Source: Halichondria panicea
Lineage: Eukaryota > Porifera > Demospongiae > Suberitida > Halichondriidae
Reading direction: 5' to 3'
DNA length: 64,000 bases
Assembly (NCBI RefSeq): GCF_963675165.1
Contig: NC_087377.1
Coordinates: forward strand, 9,317,122 to 9,381,121
Below, in pieces: positions 48,714 to 59,845 of the stretch. The notes beneath the pieces are model-generated. The model had not been told where the DNA came from, searched no databases, and was given only the letters and a program-made list of their open reading frames with translations. Each line of letters opens with the position of its first letter. Position 1 is the first letter of the stretch. The position numbers were made by a program, and so were the translations under genes.

Positions 48714-51700
48714 CACACACAACTCACCTGGTTGGGGTGGTTGGGTAGTTGGTGTGAACGGTCCTATCACACTAGCAGGGGCTGAGACAAGTCCAACTCT
48801 ACCGTTCGATTGCAAATCTTGTACCGTAGACACAATCTCGGAACCATCGGGAACCTCGTTGAAAACTACATCATTGACAGTTGGCCGACTTACGTTGATG
48901 TTGACGTTGAAGAGGAACGTTCTGTTGCCATTGGAATCGACTTGAGTGAACGAGACCATACAGCCTTGGGCGGTAGAGCCTGGGGCAAAGTCACAGGAGA
49001 CTGTCCCGATGTAGGAGTCGTTGATAGTGACACTGGCTGACTGGGCACTGGTGGTTCCTATGGAAACAGAATGTATGTAAATGGCTTGTATCGTATATAT
49101 CACACAATAACATACTATCTTGCACTACTACAATAATCAATTAAGGCACCAAAAATTATGTGCTTCAGCAACCACTTATCTTTACAAGTAAGACACTCGA
49201 AGTTTTTAGTACACTAGACCACAAACATAATTATTACACACAAGACTTAGTAGGTGATATCACCATGGCATGTTTTCCAACAGGTCGCTTTTTCCCAACA
49301 CAAATGTGTTGGGAAAAAGTAAAAAGTGTTGTATACAAAGTATTGTATAAAAAGTGCTGTATAAAAGCTTCTCTGTAGCTTTTATACATGTATGGGACAA
49401 TAATTATGCGACCACATTAATATATCTGCATGCACGTGGTAGTTAGGCACTTGCAAGCTACAGTAACAGTTAATACACAGTGGAGTTATTCAACACAACC
49501 TAATCGTGTACAAGCTCCACAGCAGAAAACTAAACACCTCTGCAGGCTGTGCACTTATTATTCCATATACATGTACCTTAAGGGTTTCAAAAGTCTGAGA
49601 AAGTTTCTCTCATGGGGGAATTCAGATTTCTAGCCTCCTTCACAAGGCCTCAAAAAGGAAGAGCGGCCTGGGATCGAGGCTATCAGATTTCATGCTCCTA
49701 ACAAACACACCACAGTTACAAAGTGTGCCATGATAATTATATACACTTCGGTGACCTGAGGTACACGCCGACTCCATTTTGTGTTTGCAGTTTATTTCCT
49801 GGTTCAACTGCGCTTCTGTAATTCACTTTGCAGTTCGCTTCTGCAGTTTACAATGTAACATCACAATATTTTGTGCTAAATGTTGGTACAACCATGAGCC
49901 TAAAATTCGAAGTCAGCCGTAATAGTGGATCACCCCGCAAGTCTGGTCTGGATAGCGAGGTGGCTGAATTTCAGAAAATAGCCGTGGCTAAAACGCATAC
50001 GTACCTCGAATATAATGACCAATTTGCAGTTATGTCACGAGGATAATGAATCATTATTCTCTCTATTTAAGTGTAATACAGTGAAACCTCCATAAAACGA
50101 CACCATTGGGGAACAGCCTTTTGGCCGTTATAGAGAGGTGGTCTTCCTTGGGATGTTACAATCACTTTTAAATTCAACGCAATATGAACGAAACGACTAT
50201 AGCTGAACACGTACACGTATACAGGCATCTGAATCAAAGCATTAACACACAATACATTACTGTTCAATATTCGCTATGAGAGAGTGAAGAACAAGTGTTA
50301 AGAATAATTATGTTTTAAATATAAAGTGAATAACAGTGAAGAAACATGGCTGAAAGAGTTTCAATGCTGCACAGCATCTATTCCAGTTACATGTAGCTTT
50401 ATCTGCATGCCAGTGTTTAAAAGATTGGTTGTTTTAGACTGCATAGTAAGCCTAGAAACACTAAATGCCTGGTTTATTTATACAGATAGACAACAAGTTA
50501 AAACAGCCACAAAGAACGTAATTATATTTACTATAGCACAAATGTTTCTTTAACCTATCTGTTTGTTAAAACAATCACAGGTAGTAATTTTGGCTTACGA
50601 TATTTAATTTAATCTCGCTTATAGGTATTTCACCTTGGAATAAATTATTTTAACAACACAGAAATGTGACCGCTTGCAGTTATATTAATCAAAAATGTTT
50701 ACAGTGTATACAACATGTACAATGCATGTATGTACGTACTACCTCATCACACACACTCACATGCACTTAAATGGTTGAACCCAGTGGAAATCAAACTCTA
50801 AAATGTAATTATGCGCTGTGACCCTAACCCTAACCCTAGGCCCAGTATATATAGTGCAAATCAAGACCCTACAAACTAATGGCCTCATCCCCAATCGAAG
50901 TATTATTCTGAATCACTATTACGAGAAACAGAAGGTCTTGACGGATAGAGCTTAGAGACTATAAGAATGTTGCATGCTATAGTATAGACACCTAAAGACA
51001 CTAAAGCTCAGAAACATAGTTACAGGAACTTACGGAATGTAATCTCCTCTGATTCTGTATTCCCTGCACTGTTGACAGCTGTAATTACTACCACCACCAA
51101 TCTATCAATCTCTAGTCCATTAGAGGTGCCCAATTCGATGACGTCACCTAACTGGGTTTGAGTGCGCGGGAAAGCAAGAGTCCGACGCTGTTCTTGAGGT
51201 ACCGAGAGGTCATTAGGGTCACTGTAGGCACTGTAGGCAACTTGGTATCCAGTGATAGGATAGTCTGAGCACGGGGCAGGGGCCTGTACATGAGAGGGGT
51301 GGGAGGGGTATACGTTTATGCATGGGGAGGCCATGAACACATTTTTGATAAACTAAATGCATCGTGATGTAAAAGTAGTTTCGCGGGCCATACAATAATG
51401 TAAGGGTGATCGGTGACTTCTATAAACGGGGTTTCGATGTAAATCGCTTTACCTCGATTTAGAGCGACACTGGAAAGACCATATACTGTAATTACGGGAG
51501 AAAAATTGAAATATTTAGAGCGTCGCCTTAAATGCATTACCGCAACCATAATTATAGAAACTAAGCTCATCAGACATGCAGTACTCACATTAAACACAAG
51601 TGTTGCTTTAGGACCACCAGCCAATGAAACAGTTGTCATAACTTCATTGCTCATGATTTTCCGAGGATCTATAAGAAGAGATTTCATTAATGCATAAGCA

Positions 51701-52796
51701 TGTATAATTATTTTTATACGGTTTTCGGAGACGAAAATATTATATCGTGAGGATCGCCAAACCACCCCATGCAAGAGGCCATAATTATAGAGAGGGTGTA
51801 CGTGCTCACATGTAGTAATGTAATAATTTCACAGAACAGCAAACCAATGCTGTACTATTTTTACGAGAACACATTTTTACAGAAAGCACAAGCGAAATAC
51901 AGGCACTATAATTATGCCTCGGTGCGCATGCGCAAGTGAGGTATACGGTAGTACTAGTATGTTTGTGTGTCTGTCCGTGTAAACTGCTACAGCTGCTCAA
52001 GGATCAATGAACTGATTTGTGGATTTGCAAAATAATGCTTCGTTCTCTAGTTAAGTTATGCCTAGTTATGCTTACTTGGAATGCTATTGCATGCAGCCTT
52101 TTCAGAAAAGTGCGTAGCGAAACTTGTCCATGGAGTGTTGCTACTCTACTTATTAGTTAGCTCTGCACTAGAACGCTAGCTATTGGTAGCTGCAAGAGTG
52201 AGAAAAGAGGTTTTGCTGCATGCTACTATATACTAGCAGCCATTTGAACTTTTGGCATCGATTTTTTTTAACAACAAATCATGGCCGATCATTACCCAAT
52301 CGTTGAGTTTCTTACTATGCTTGCATGCAGCAACATTTTTAAATATTATTGTTCATCATGATAATTATAATCAATGTGTGACAGTGTATAAAGCTATTGC
52401 TAGTATAGCTGTAGCTTTGACACCTCCACCATAGATACTATAGTATCTATGCTTCCACCAAGGCATCAGCTTTCATTATAGCTCTAATTATGTAATTACA
52501 TAGCTTACCCGTAGGCACTATTCTACTCCCGAAGACACCATTCGTACTGAGTCCAACTTGATTCATGGAGACCAGGGTGAACTCGTACAATTGACAATCT
52601 CTCGTTCCGATGCTCTCGCTAAAGGTGAACAGTGAACTCAGAGTGGTGGTCATGCGTGACTCGTTACTGACTTGATTCCGTACCGTGACTGAATACGTGA
52701 GATTCTCCCAGTCACGGATCAATGGAGGGGTCCACGATAGAACAAAATCTTTGCCTTGAGTGGATATATTGAGGTTTGAAGGGGCAAAGGGGATCC
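39180..52796 (-). CDS. Receptor tyrosine kinase, 5' end missing (gene B)
   Basis: Seventeen phased minus-strand exons (listed separately) give about 910 residues. In order: FN3-like module (about 1-96), a second FN3-like module over two exons (97-206), a Cys-containing membrane-proximal module (207-316), Thr-rich stalk repeats (317-355), a transmembrane helix (about 360-383), juxtamembrane, tyrosine kinase (about 440-725) and a tail to 910. The kinase has [11 protein letters not shown], the VALK lysine, an alpha-C Glu (VSEISKM), [16 protein letters not shown] and [10 protein letters not shown], so it is predicted active; RNC and LAARN are receptor/cytoplasmic tyrosine-kinase hallmarks. By family knowledge it would sit in the plasma membrane and phosphorylate itself and docking proteins. 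Upstream exons and signal peptide were not found. Subfamily is not assignable; some motifs recall MET/AXL-type kinases but the ectodomain is not theirs. Confidence 0.95.
40905..41215 (-). pseudogene. Retroelement remnant (C-terminal part)
   Basis: Minus-strand frames give [35 protein letters not shown] and [14 protein letters not shown], the conserved C terminus of the same kind of RT-like protein. It sits in the last intron of gene B. Confidence 0.5.
41418..41579. repeat. 162-bp foldback element
   Basis: Arms CATTTAAATCAGAGGAGGTA through AATTAGCCT and their inverse pair over about 55 bases. Located in the last intron of gene B. Confidence 0.85.
41770..41982 (-). CDS. Gene B: cytoplasmic tail exon B
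   Basis: A 213-bp phase 1-1 exon. It contains [30 protein letters not shown] and [16 protein letters not shown], and is clearly a duplicate of the final exon. The YG motifs are candidate phosphotyrosine docking sites (inference). Confidence 0.92.
42047..42201 (-). CDS. Gene B: end of the kinase domain and tail segment A
   Basis: A 155-bp exon, phase 2 in, phase 1 out. It has [18 protein letters not shown], closing the kinase, then a tail segment [19 protein letters not shown], whose last part is repeated in the next exon. Confidence 0.92.
42792..42934 (-). CDS. Gene B: kinase C lobe (F and G helices)
   Basis: A 143-bp exon, phase 0 in, phase 2 out, starting with [20 protein letters not shown]. 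It ends inside the codon for Met in ACSTEM at a GTATTC donor, the only one that keeps phase with the next exon. Confidence 0.9.
43053..43218 (-). CDS. Gene B: activation segment
   Basis: A 166-bp exon, phase 2 in, phase 0 out. It begins with the end of the catalytic loop ([17 protein letters not shown]), carries activation-loop tyrosines (DVYSTGYF) and the P+1 loop [11 protein letters not shown] typical of tyrosine kinases. Confidence 0.93.
43385..43497 (-). CDS. Gene B: kinase catalytic loop
   Basis: A 113-bp exon, phase 0 in, phase 2 out. It encodes the E helix ([17 protein letters not shown]) and the catalytic loop [10 protein letters not shown] with the catalytic Asp. Confidence 0.93.
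44136..44353 (-). CDS. Gene B: kinase alpha-C helix to hinge
   Basis: A 218-bp exon, phase 1 in, phase 0 out. It holds the alpha-C Glu (MVSEISKM), [14 protein letters not shown], and the hinge and D helix [19 protein letters not shown]. An acidic loop (EGENSDK) ends the exon. Confidence 0.92.
44420..44503 (-). CDS. Gene B: kinase glycine loop and catalytic lysine
   Basis: An 84-bp phase 1-1 exon completing [11 protein letters not shown] and carrying the ATP-binding lysine in VALKILK. A 468-bp MITE sits in the intron just upstream. Confidence 0.92.
44580..45047. repeat. MITE, AAGAGTGCATAAGAAGAG family, copy 2
   Basis: 468 bp with TATCAAGAGTGCATAAG ends, inserted in the gene B intron between the two halves of the kinase glycine loop. 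It does not alter the coding frame. Confidence 0.88.
45066..45155 (-). CDS. Gene B: juxtamembrane and start of the kinase domain
   Basis: A 90-bp phase 1-1 exon with [20 protein letters not shown], two candidate juxtamembrane tyrosines, then LQDAVGQG, the beginning of the glycine loop, which is split by the intron. Confidence 0.9.
45204..45238 (-). CDS. Gene B: juxtamembrane mini-exon
   Basis: A 35-bp exon ([11 protein letters not shown]), phase 2 in and phase 1 out; both other frames contain a stop or break the next exon. It is flanked by a MITE in the intron on its 5' side. Confidence 0.8.
45277..45499. repeat. MITE, CCGTATAGCGGGTAATTTTC family, copy 1
   Basis: 223 bp with ends TACCGTATAGCGGGTAATTT and inverse, between the transmembrane and juxtamembrane exons of gene B. 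Related copies: 54615-54818, 59330-59521. Confidence 0.85.
45576..45765 (-). CDS. Gene B: stalk and transmembrane exon
   Basis: A 190-bp exon, phase 1 in, phase 2 out. It starts with the third stalk copy ([12 protein letters not shown]), crosses the position that is a donor in the other copies, and encodes a helix ([19 protein letters not shown]) followed by basic [10 protein letters not shown]. The AAG|GTGAGG donor is chosen over an earlier GTAAGG because only it keeps the downstream frame. Confidence 0.92.
45883..45921 (-). CDS. Gene B: stalk mini-exon copy 2
   Basis: A 39-bp phase 1-1 exon encoding [12 protein letters not shown], nearly identical to copy 1 and to the start of the transmembrane exon. 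Read-through past its GTGTGT donor gives a decayed transmembrane-like sequence ([16 protein letters not shown]). Confidence 0.65.
46036..46074 (-). CDS. Gene B: stalk mini-exon copy 1
   Basis: A 39-bp phase 1-1 exon encoding [12 protein letters not shown] between a CCCAACAG acceptor and a GTGTGT donor. If the donor is not used the frame reads on into a hydrophobic segment ([16 protein letters not shown]) and stops soon after HKEHF. It is one of three tandem copies of the same exon start. Confidence 0.65.
46086..46331. repeat. Tandem duplication of 126 bp containing MITE-end sequence
   Basis: Two copies of ACATGTGGGGCATGTACCGG... (starts at 46086 and 46212). Each ends with ATCAAGAG...AGTGTCGAACTATACCGATAC, an altered end of the 44580 family. 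Located immediately upstream of stalk mini-exon copy 1. Confidence 0.85.
46889..47420 (-). pseudogene. Reverse-transcriptase-like retroelement remnant (N-terminal part)
   Basis: Frame-broken minus-strand pieces: [28 protein letters not shown] and [14 protein letters not shown]. These recall a repeated RT-like protein of sponges and cnidarians with GxDAxxWRRLC, ACRLIALDKxPGVRP and GCEAAxHAMR motifs. It lies in the gene B intron between the membrane-proximal exon and the stalk exons. Confidence 0.45.
48606..48720. repeat. CA microsatellite with CACG variants
   Basis: Over 100 bp of ACACGC and AC repeats just inside the intron that follows the membrane-proximal exon of gene B. Confidence 0.95.
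48728..49057 (-). CDS. Gene B: membrane-proximal ectodomain module
   Basis: A 330-bp phase 1-1 exon. It encodes a beta-rich stretch with two cysteines ([17 protein letters not shown]) and N-glycosylation sites, then a Pro/Thr stalk ending TTQPPQP. It is not a standard FN3 and I could not name the module. An intronic CA repeat begins within a few bases of its donor. Confidence 0.85.
51034..51283 (-). CDS. Gene B: FN3-like module 2, second part
   Basis: A 250-bp exon, phase 0 in, phase 1 out, with [12 protein letters not shown] and [12 protein letters not shown], the C-strand and the F-strand/G-loop signatures of FN3. The donor is GTAAGT. Confidence 0.9.
51589..51668 (-). CDS. Gene B: FN3-like module 2, first part
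   Basis: An 80-bp exon, phase 1 in and phase 0 out, encoding the first strands ([13 protein letters not shown] and ATLVFN). It reads straight into the following exon as [18 protein letters not shown], a normal FN3 B-C loop. Confidence 0.85.
52509..52796 (-). CDS. Gene B: FN3-like module 1
   Basis: A 288-bp phase 1-1 exon. It shows the FN3 pattern: [17 protein letters not shown], the YSVTVRNQ strand and [13 protein letters not shown]. It is the most N-terminal exon recognised; its phase-1 start means at least one more exon lies upstream. Confidence 0.9.
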
Positions 52797-54614
52797 CTGG
52801 AACATCAAACAAAACACACTGGCTATATATAGTTAATTACAACACTAGGACAGCATAATTATTCTATTACAGATTCAACATGTGGTAGATTTTATATACG
52901 CAACTTCATCAACTTATAATCATAGATTCGTGAAGAATGGAAATGGATCACGTGCTCTATGTATATACATGGATCTGATGCTTGTGGTTAGAAGGCCTTT
53001 GTGATCTCATCCGTGTTTTGCTTTTTATTAGTGAATGCAATATAGCGTTAATTAACTCAACGCACTACGTCCTTGTATTTTACTGTAATGCATAACAGCA
53101 TAATTATATGGAACAGCGGGAATAGTACAAAAATGGATGCATGGTTGAAACTAGCTGCAGTGAATAATTCAATCACATTTCTGTGTTGTCCCAACATAAC
53201 AACTGATCCCTGTAAAGTGGTAGAAAGGGATTGTTTAAGGTGTCTGCTGACAAATACAAGGATTACCCCCTTTTTGGAGAATGTACATGCGCATATAGGT
53301 CGCCTAAAGTTCTCTTCGCAGCCTGGAATCGAGGCTAGTTTTCAATGTACGTTTATTACGGCCGAATATATATGACGTTTTGAGTGTGGTTTTTGGCAGA
53401 TAAAATTGGAATTGAGAGCAGTATCCTTCAGTATCCTCGAAACAAGAACCGCAAAATTAGTCATTAGATTCGAGGTAACGTCGTTTTTAAGCCGCGGCTA
53501 TTTCCTGAAATACAACCACCTCACTATTCCGGCCAAGCTGCACTGAAAATAGCCACGGCTAAAAAACGACCCTACCTAGAATCTAAGAACTAATTTTGCG
53601 GTTCTGTCTCGAGGATAACGAATCAGTTTATATACAGTGGAACCTCTGTTAACAAACACCTCCAAATAAAGGCCAGCTGCTATATAACGGCCAGGCAACC
53701 AGGTCCCAAATGAACAGTTTGTGTACAAAACAACCTCTCAACAAAGGCCACCTCTGTATAAAGGCCAAAACATTGTTCCCCAAAGGTGTCCATTATAGAG
53801 GGGTTCCACTGTATAAGTGTAATCCAATTTTATCTTAAAACTGTAACTTACATGGTAAAGGTATCCATATGGTTTAGTGTGCAATTAAACAATCTTGGGT
53901 CTAAGGTGCGGTGTAAGATCTGTACATAACCAAAGTATATTATTGAGCGACATTTTTGAGGGCTTAAGTTTCGCTGTTTTTGTGTGTTGCAATACTCCAC
54001 AGAAATTAGTTCTACAAAATGCACAAACAATTAAATGACAAAATTAATGACACAACGTCATTTGCCAAATATGACAGCCAGGTGAGCACTGAGCAGAATA
54101 CACAGAACGACAGAGACAGATTACTTATTGCTAATCATGTGACCTACAGTCAACCAATGACATGTATCAATCAAATCCAGTCATGGGACGTACTAACTGT
54201 AAATGACTTAATTGCACAGTTAAGTGTGCAATTAATTAATTTGTTAATTGCACACTTTTTTAATAATGACTCATGATGATACCAGCCATTATATCAAAAG
54301 TACAGCTTGAAGCTAGGTAGCTCTTTTCTAACCCTAAACTGCTTGAACTGGGTGTCCAGCTTCGCGATCAGCAAATAGACCATTATAACACACTTAGCTA
54401 GCTAACGTGTCATGGTTCACTCCAAAGATGCAATATAATGCACATTATTGCTAGCTGAAGTGTAATAATTATACTTCAGAATGCTCCGTCTCACATATCA
54501 ATGTGGTATTGGCCTCTATTTCCACTCAATCATCTCACATTCCTCATATAATCCAGAATAGCTGGCGCCCACTTTGTGGGGGCTGAGCCATTCTGTAATT
54601 ATAGTTCATAATTA

Positions 54615-54818
54615 TACCATAATATAGCGGGTAATTTTCGTGGGGCAAAAATTCGTAGTTTTCGTGGTTGAAGCTCTGACCACGAATATTTTTCTACTAA
54701 TGAAGCGACCTTGCCTGCAGTGCAGCAACAACCACGAAAATATTATACGAAGTGCATGACCAAATATTGCTCAATCACGACAAATGTTTCCCTCCTCCCT
54801 CCCCCCCGCTATACAGTA
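54615..54818. repeat. MITE, CCGTATAGCGGGTAATTTTC family, copy 2
   Basis: 204 bp, ends TATAGCGGGTAATTTTCGTG and CCGCTATACAGTA. Contains CACGAAAATATTA shared with the copy at 59330. Confidence 0.8.
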
Positions 54819-55363
54819 GATACCTCCACAGACCTGTCTCTTGGGCTTGGACCAATAGAAAGGAGACGCCCCAAACAAACAGCAATCGACTGATCATTCT
54901 TGAAACAACACTGGAACAATGTTTACGAATCCAAAAACATATTTAGCTCAATATTTGTACTCTATCAAAACTCAATATTGAATAAAAACTTTGATTGTAG
55001 TCAAGTAAAGTGCTACATGTAAGTTTGGGAGGTTGCATATATACTGATCTGGGGTTGGGCCGGATATAGCAAAAATTCCCCTTGAAACCTCATGCATTAT
55101 ATAATTATACTGTTTTAAACCTAATGCATCATAATTATACTGAAGTAAACTGTATGCGATCTGTGCATGTGTGCAATGTACTATATACTGTGGGCAATCA
55201 GCATGTGCATGGGCATGCATGCATATAATATAATATTTAATGTTACAGTACGATTATGACATTGTTGTATAAACGGTGACTTTGATAGTGAAAACAGATT
55301 TTAGTGCCTATAGTAATAATTTGAGCATAATAATTCATTCACTGCCTGATGTCTTATATATAT

Positions 55364-55445
55364 TAGCCTCGTTCCCAGGCCGATCCGTCTCCTAGGAGTC
55401 GACCTAGCGTTCAATTGGAGACGGATCGGCCTGGGAACGAGGCTA
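55364..55445. repeat. Near-perfect 82-bp hairpin, TAGCCTCG family
   Basis: TAGCCTCGTTCCCAGGCCGA and its inverse enclose a short loop, inserted in a TA repeat. Same terminal motif as the MULE-like element at 11815; other fragments at 42247-42304, 49632-49681, 53320-53336 and 20759-20788. Confidence 0.85.
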
Positions 55446-57820
55446 TATATATATATATACACTACAAAAGCACAGCATTTTAAATGGGTGAAAAAAGAAT
55501 AATGTACCCACTCTAGCTATAAATTAATAATGATTACAGCCCACCTTTCTTCACCAAAAGCCTTATCATGAAAGACAAAGTGGCTGCTCTAAAATGATTT
55601 CTTCAGCTCAATATCTACAATACTGTAGTAGATCTCCGGCTCCCATGCATTCCGTGACCTCTGCACGTCTGTGATGAGTTGACCTGACTCAGTGTCAGAC
55701 ACTTCAGACCTCGGTTTTGATATCTTAATAGCAAGGAAGGAGTAGATCTATTATAAAGAAAAGTGTGTGTGCATGAGTGATAATATGCCATAGAAACTAG
55801 CATTATGACCAGAAAACAGAATCTTATAGTCATTAAATTGGGGTAATAATAAACTATTGTAGAAAACACCAGATTTGCCTATAGCCTTAGTATTTTTAAT
55901 ACTCTCACTGTATTTTCCAGTTATAATTATCTACTCAGATCACTTCTTCATTATGAAGTTCAGCTATCTCCTGGTGATGCTTACTCACAAGCCTATCCAT
56001 AGACGCCATGTTTTCATTCATGGGCATGTGCAAGAATTATCTACCTTGTGGCTGTGTGTACGTTTGACCACTCAATGGTTTGACAGAGAATTTGGATACG
56101 ACGTCCCTGTACTTCCCAGGACAGCATAGAGACACTAGATCTATCACTATGGATGATACATCACAATATAGCAAAGCAAAGACGTCTGTGGACACTTGGC
56201 TAGAGGAATTCAATAAACGTGACACGACGTGTACGTAACAGCTGCTGCAAGGTCTGTCTGCTTTTGAAGTCTGTTGTACTACCGATGCTTGATGGTGAAC
56301 CTTTTCAACCACATCTAGTACACGTATAAGGTACAATACATTGCTAATATTGCCTTACTCTATTGTGCATGTGATGCATGCATGTCATAGCACTACCATA
56401 CCATGATGTAATTCAGTACAGCGCCCAAAACTTCTGAGTGGCGCATCACAAAAAATTACGTTTAGCCCAGCTGGCGCCTACCATGCATATAAGCTCTTTT
56501 TAGGCGACCCTCTAAAGATGCACCATGAAGTGGTAAATAGAGGTAAAATGAGCAAACAGATCACAGAATTATTCTTTCCGCATTTGGGCAGCCCCCAAGC
56601 CAAAACAAACTGCAACCTACGCACAGGCCTGTTGGAAGACCAAGAAAAACTTTTACAGGTGCATGCCACATGCACAGTTCATTTGCAAAACTGTTTTTTT
56701 ACCTCCAATTAGAATGCGCCCCTCTAATTCTAAAGATGCGCTATCCAGCCTCAAAACTAATTTATCAACCTCCTAATAGAGCCACCTTTACCAACCTATT
56801 GGCGCCTTAAAAATGGTTAATTATGGTGCCTTCTACAGCTGGAGAAAATAGGCGTTATCTAGCTTGCTAGCTGCACCGTTGAGAATATTTATTACCTAAG
56901 GTGCGCATGGGCGGTATAATAGTCCATTGTTATATGAGTCTACTCACCTGGATGCCATAGCACTGCCTCCACACGACAAGTTATTAGTTTTAATTGTGGA
57001 AGATTTCAATGTTAAAGCTTCGTTGTTGTATAAAAGCTAAGAAGCCTAAACTTGCACGTTGAACTAGAGCTACACATGGCCTTTATTCGAGGCACTTATT
57101 TGCAGCCGAAGTGATCCCGTACTAGGAACAAGAGTCACTACAATAGAAAGCTATAATTGTGACTGATTTGTTGTCTCTGGAGGCTTCTTGGCTGAGTCTG
57201 GATCCTACTCCTGGGGCCGACTTCTTGCTGTGATTCTAGTCCACAGTGCATGCTTCATGTACCACTGTTCTCAGCGCCAGTCTGGTTTTATTCCTACACA
57301 GCTTAGTCATACATACGGGAAATGTACGTGGGGTGCAAACTTTCGCGTTTTTCAAGGGCAGAGCAGTCAACGCGAAAATTAAAACCAGGATAAACTCCAT
57401 GCACTGGTATTTCACATGCAAAGCTATTGGTGGGTGTGGTTTCCTGGCATTGAACCACGAAAATTTATGCTGAAAGCCCTGGAGCTGGAGCCAAATAAGG
57501 AAAATTTACTTATATCACTCCTTTATATTCATGTCACCAGCCGAGGATGTGCACTTTAGTGCTCTTGTTGACTATAGCTATGGGTTAGACAACCTCTAGC
57601 TACTTGAAATTATGTTTTGTTATATCTGAACGATGACTACCAGCAAGGGGCATCGAATCGAAATTTCGAGGGAGTGCTTGGAAAAAGGTCTGTATTTACT
57701 GTAAAAGCCATAACAGGTTGTTTTACCGCGTGGGTGAGGGAAACACGGATGGCTCGTAGCTCTATATTGATTTTATGTGTAGCTTATGCGGCACGTGGTC
57801 CGTTGCCAATCCCTCTCTGC

Positions 57821-58031
57821 CGGTATAGCGTAAAATTTTCGAGGCACTTAAATTTCGTGGAATGGCCTCTAAAAGCATTTCGTTGCACGTTGTTCATGAA
57901 ATGACTGCTTACCAGAAGCCACGCCTTCACTCTTTGCACGTTATAGCAGATAAATAATAATTTTTGTGTAGGATTGCTAACCCATGATATCAGCAAAAAT
58001 TAAGCTCCTCGAAAGTGTCGCGCTATACGGT
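57821..58031. repeat. MITE, TATAGCGCGAAATTTTCGAG family, copy 2
   Basis: 211 bp; ends CGGTATAGCG...CGCTATACGG. Internal text (AATGGCCTCTAAAAGCATTT) is shared with 13675-13912. Confidence 0.85.
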
Positions 58032-59076
58032 GTATGAATACATCAGTCCCCACTACCCGTCGTGTTTGTAGGAATTTGACTTCTCAGTATATACAAACTC
58101 ACAACAGTAACACTTAGTTCATGCAGTCATCAGTTAAATCTGAGGTATTATTACCCGAGGCGTGCGTGGGTGGCCACGGGTATAGTAGTCTGTTGGTTTG
58201 TTTGTTTGTGATGGGATTTTATACTCACCTGGATGCCACAGCACTGCGTTTACAGCATGGATAGCCTTCACACAACAGTATCTTGTTTTAAATAGTGGAA
58301 GATTTTTATGTAAAAGCTCCTTTGTCGAATAAAAGCGAGCAAAAGCTAAACTTGCTCGTGGCCTTGAGTCAAGGTACGGGATCACTTCTGCTGCAAATAC
58401 ATAGTCAAGGCTCATTACGTATTTTCAGCTGAAGTGATCCCGTACCAGGAACAATTGAATAGGCCTACGGTCAAGAAAGTAGAATTGTGGCTGGTTGTTG
58501 ACTGACTCTGGATCCTATACTCTAGCTTAGCAGGAGCCATACTTCTCTTAGTGTAAGACTCCAGGCTTAATTCTTTGCTGTGATCCCAGTCCACAGTGCA
58601 TGTCTCATGTAGTTGTACGTTGTTGTTTAGTTTTGAGTTGCTGTGCTAGTCATAGGCATGCACTGCATTATAATTATACCATTCCTCCGGTTTCTTCAGT
58701 ATCATGTCACCAGCCGAGGGTTTGCACTTTAGTGCTCTAGTGATATAGTTTTTGCTCATGAATTATTTATGTATGTGTCTACTGTTGCACTACTCATAAG
58801 TAACTATTGATTGCTGCGCTTTATAGCTATCATACGTTAACTAGACGCAAATATTGTGTGGTCAAATACAGGAACTAAACAGTGACCTACTAGTCTACTG
58901 GATTATTAGTGCTTACTCGATTATTTAAGCGTATCTTTATTTTAAGCGCATGCTCAACTGTGTACTCGAATTGAAGCAAATATAAATGCGAAGGATTATT
59001 AGTGAAAATTTAGAATTGGTTTCAGCTAATTTTGTTTATCTATGCATGAGTTAGCTAGCTTTCACCTTGTTTGATC

Positions 59077-59169
59077 ATGCTAAGAGAATGTGAGCTAGAC
59101 ATAGATGAGGTGGACTTGGATCTTTTCTATTCCAATGACAGATGTTGTAAAATGAACTGTAAAATGTGA
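59077..59169 (+). CDS. Short coding-like frame, 30 residues
   Basis: MLRECELDIDEVDLDLFYSN followed by DRCCKMNCKM and TGA. Acidic then Cys-rich; it resembles N-terminal Cys-rich segments of multicopy sponge proteins, but this is a guess. Confidence 0.2.
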   Translation: MLRECELDIDEVDLDLFYSNDRCCKMNCKM

Positions 59170-59329
59170 ACTGTATATATAGTATAATAATATTATAAGT
59201 ATGATATAAATCCAGTTTGGGTTGCCTGCTTGCCTTGCTTTCTCACTGTCTACGTTGCTTTTCAGCACAGAGACATCCAGTTACTGGGTGGGGCTCGAAG
59301 TTGACACATAGTATAGGTGCATTCTCGAA

Positions 59330-59521
59330 TACCGTATAGAGGATAATTTTTGTGGGGCAAAATATTCGTCGTTGAAGGTCTGACCACGAACGTTTTGCTC
59401 CACGAAATAAGCGACCTTTACCTGCAGTGCAAGCTCTAACCACGAAAATATTACTCACGAAATGTCTCAATAATTTTATTGCTGAACCACGAATGACTTG
59501 TCACCCGAAAATTATACGGTA
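59330..59521. repeat. MITE, CCGTATAGCGGGTAATTTTC family, copy 3
   Basis: 192 bp, more diverged ends (ACCGTATAGAGGATAATTTT and AAATTATACGGT). Confidence 0.75.
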
Positions 59522-59845
59522 TATAAGCCTATAGAGCTCTGCTATTGACCCCATGAGCACATGCGCTAATAATCCAGTTTCTACTGTATAATGCCGAAGC
59601 TGAGGGCAACTCGAAGAGTTCTTGCTTCTACCTGTCTGAAAATGCCGGAGTTTACTAGCTGGTCAGCTATTATCTCTTTCTACACAGCTAACTAGACGAC
59701 TGTTTAAGAAATAATTATTTTTGGCCTCGTTTTAAAGATAATTACCTTGCTGGCAAAAAGCATGCAATGTCAGCATATAAAATGACAACCAGCTACTAGA
59801 TAATTACTGCGTGGGCGAACAGGCATCATAACCTTGAGGGGGAGT

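Larger units (their letters stand above)
46075..48727 (-). other. Gene B intron before the stalk exons
   Basis: Contains the 126-bp tandem duplication, the RT-like remnant (46889-47420), a TATGAATATTCATGTACTCC-type palindrome near 47720-47745 and the long CA repeat. No additional exon recognised. Confidence 0.6.

Noticed and set aside
55615-55869. Minus-strand frame with a signal-peptide-like start, considered as the missing first exon of gene B
   Set aside because: No good donor in the needed phase, and part of the surrounding sequence is a repeat also found near 28300.
56037-56336. Minus-strand frame of 99 residues upstream of gene B
   Set aside because: No domain pattern, and other frames of the same stretch are equally open in parts; not supported as an exon.
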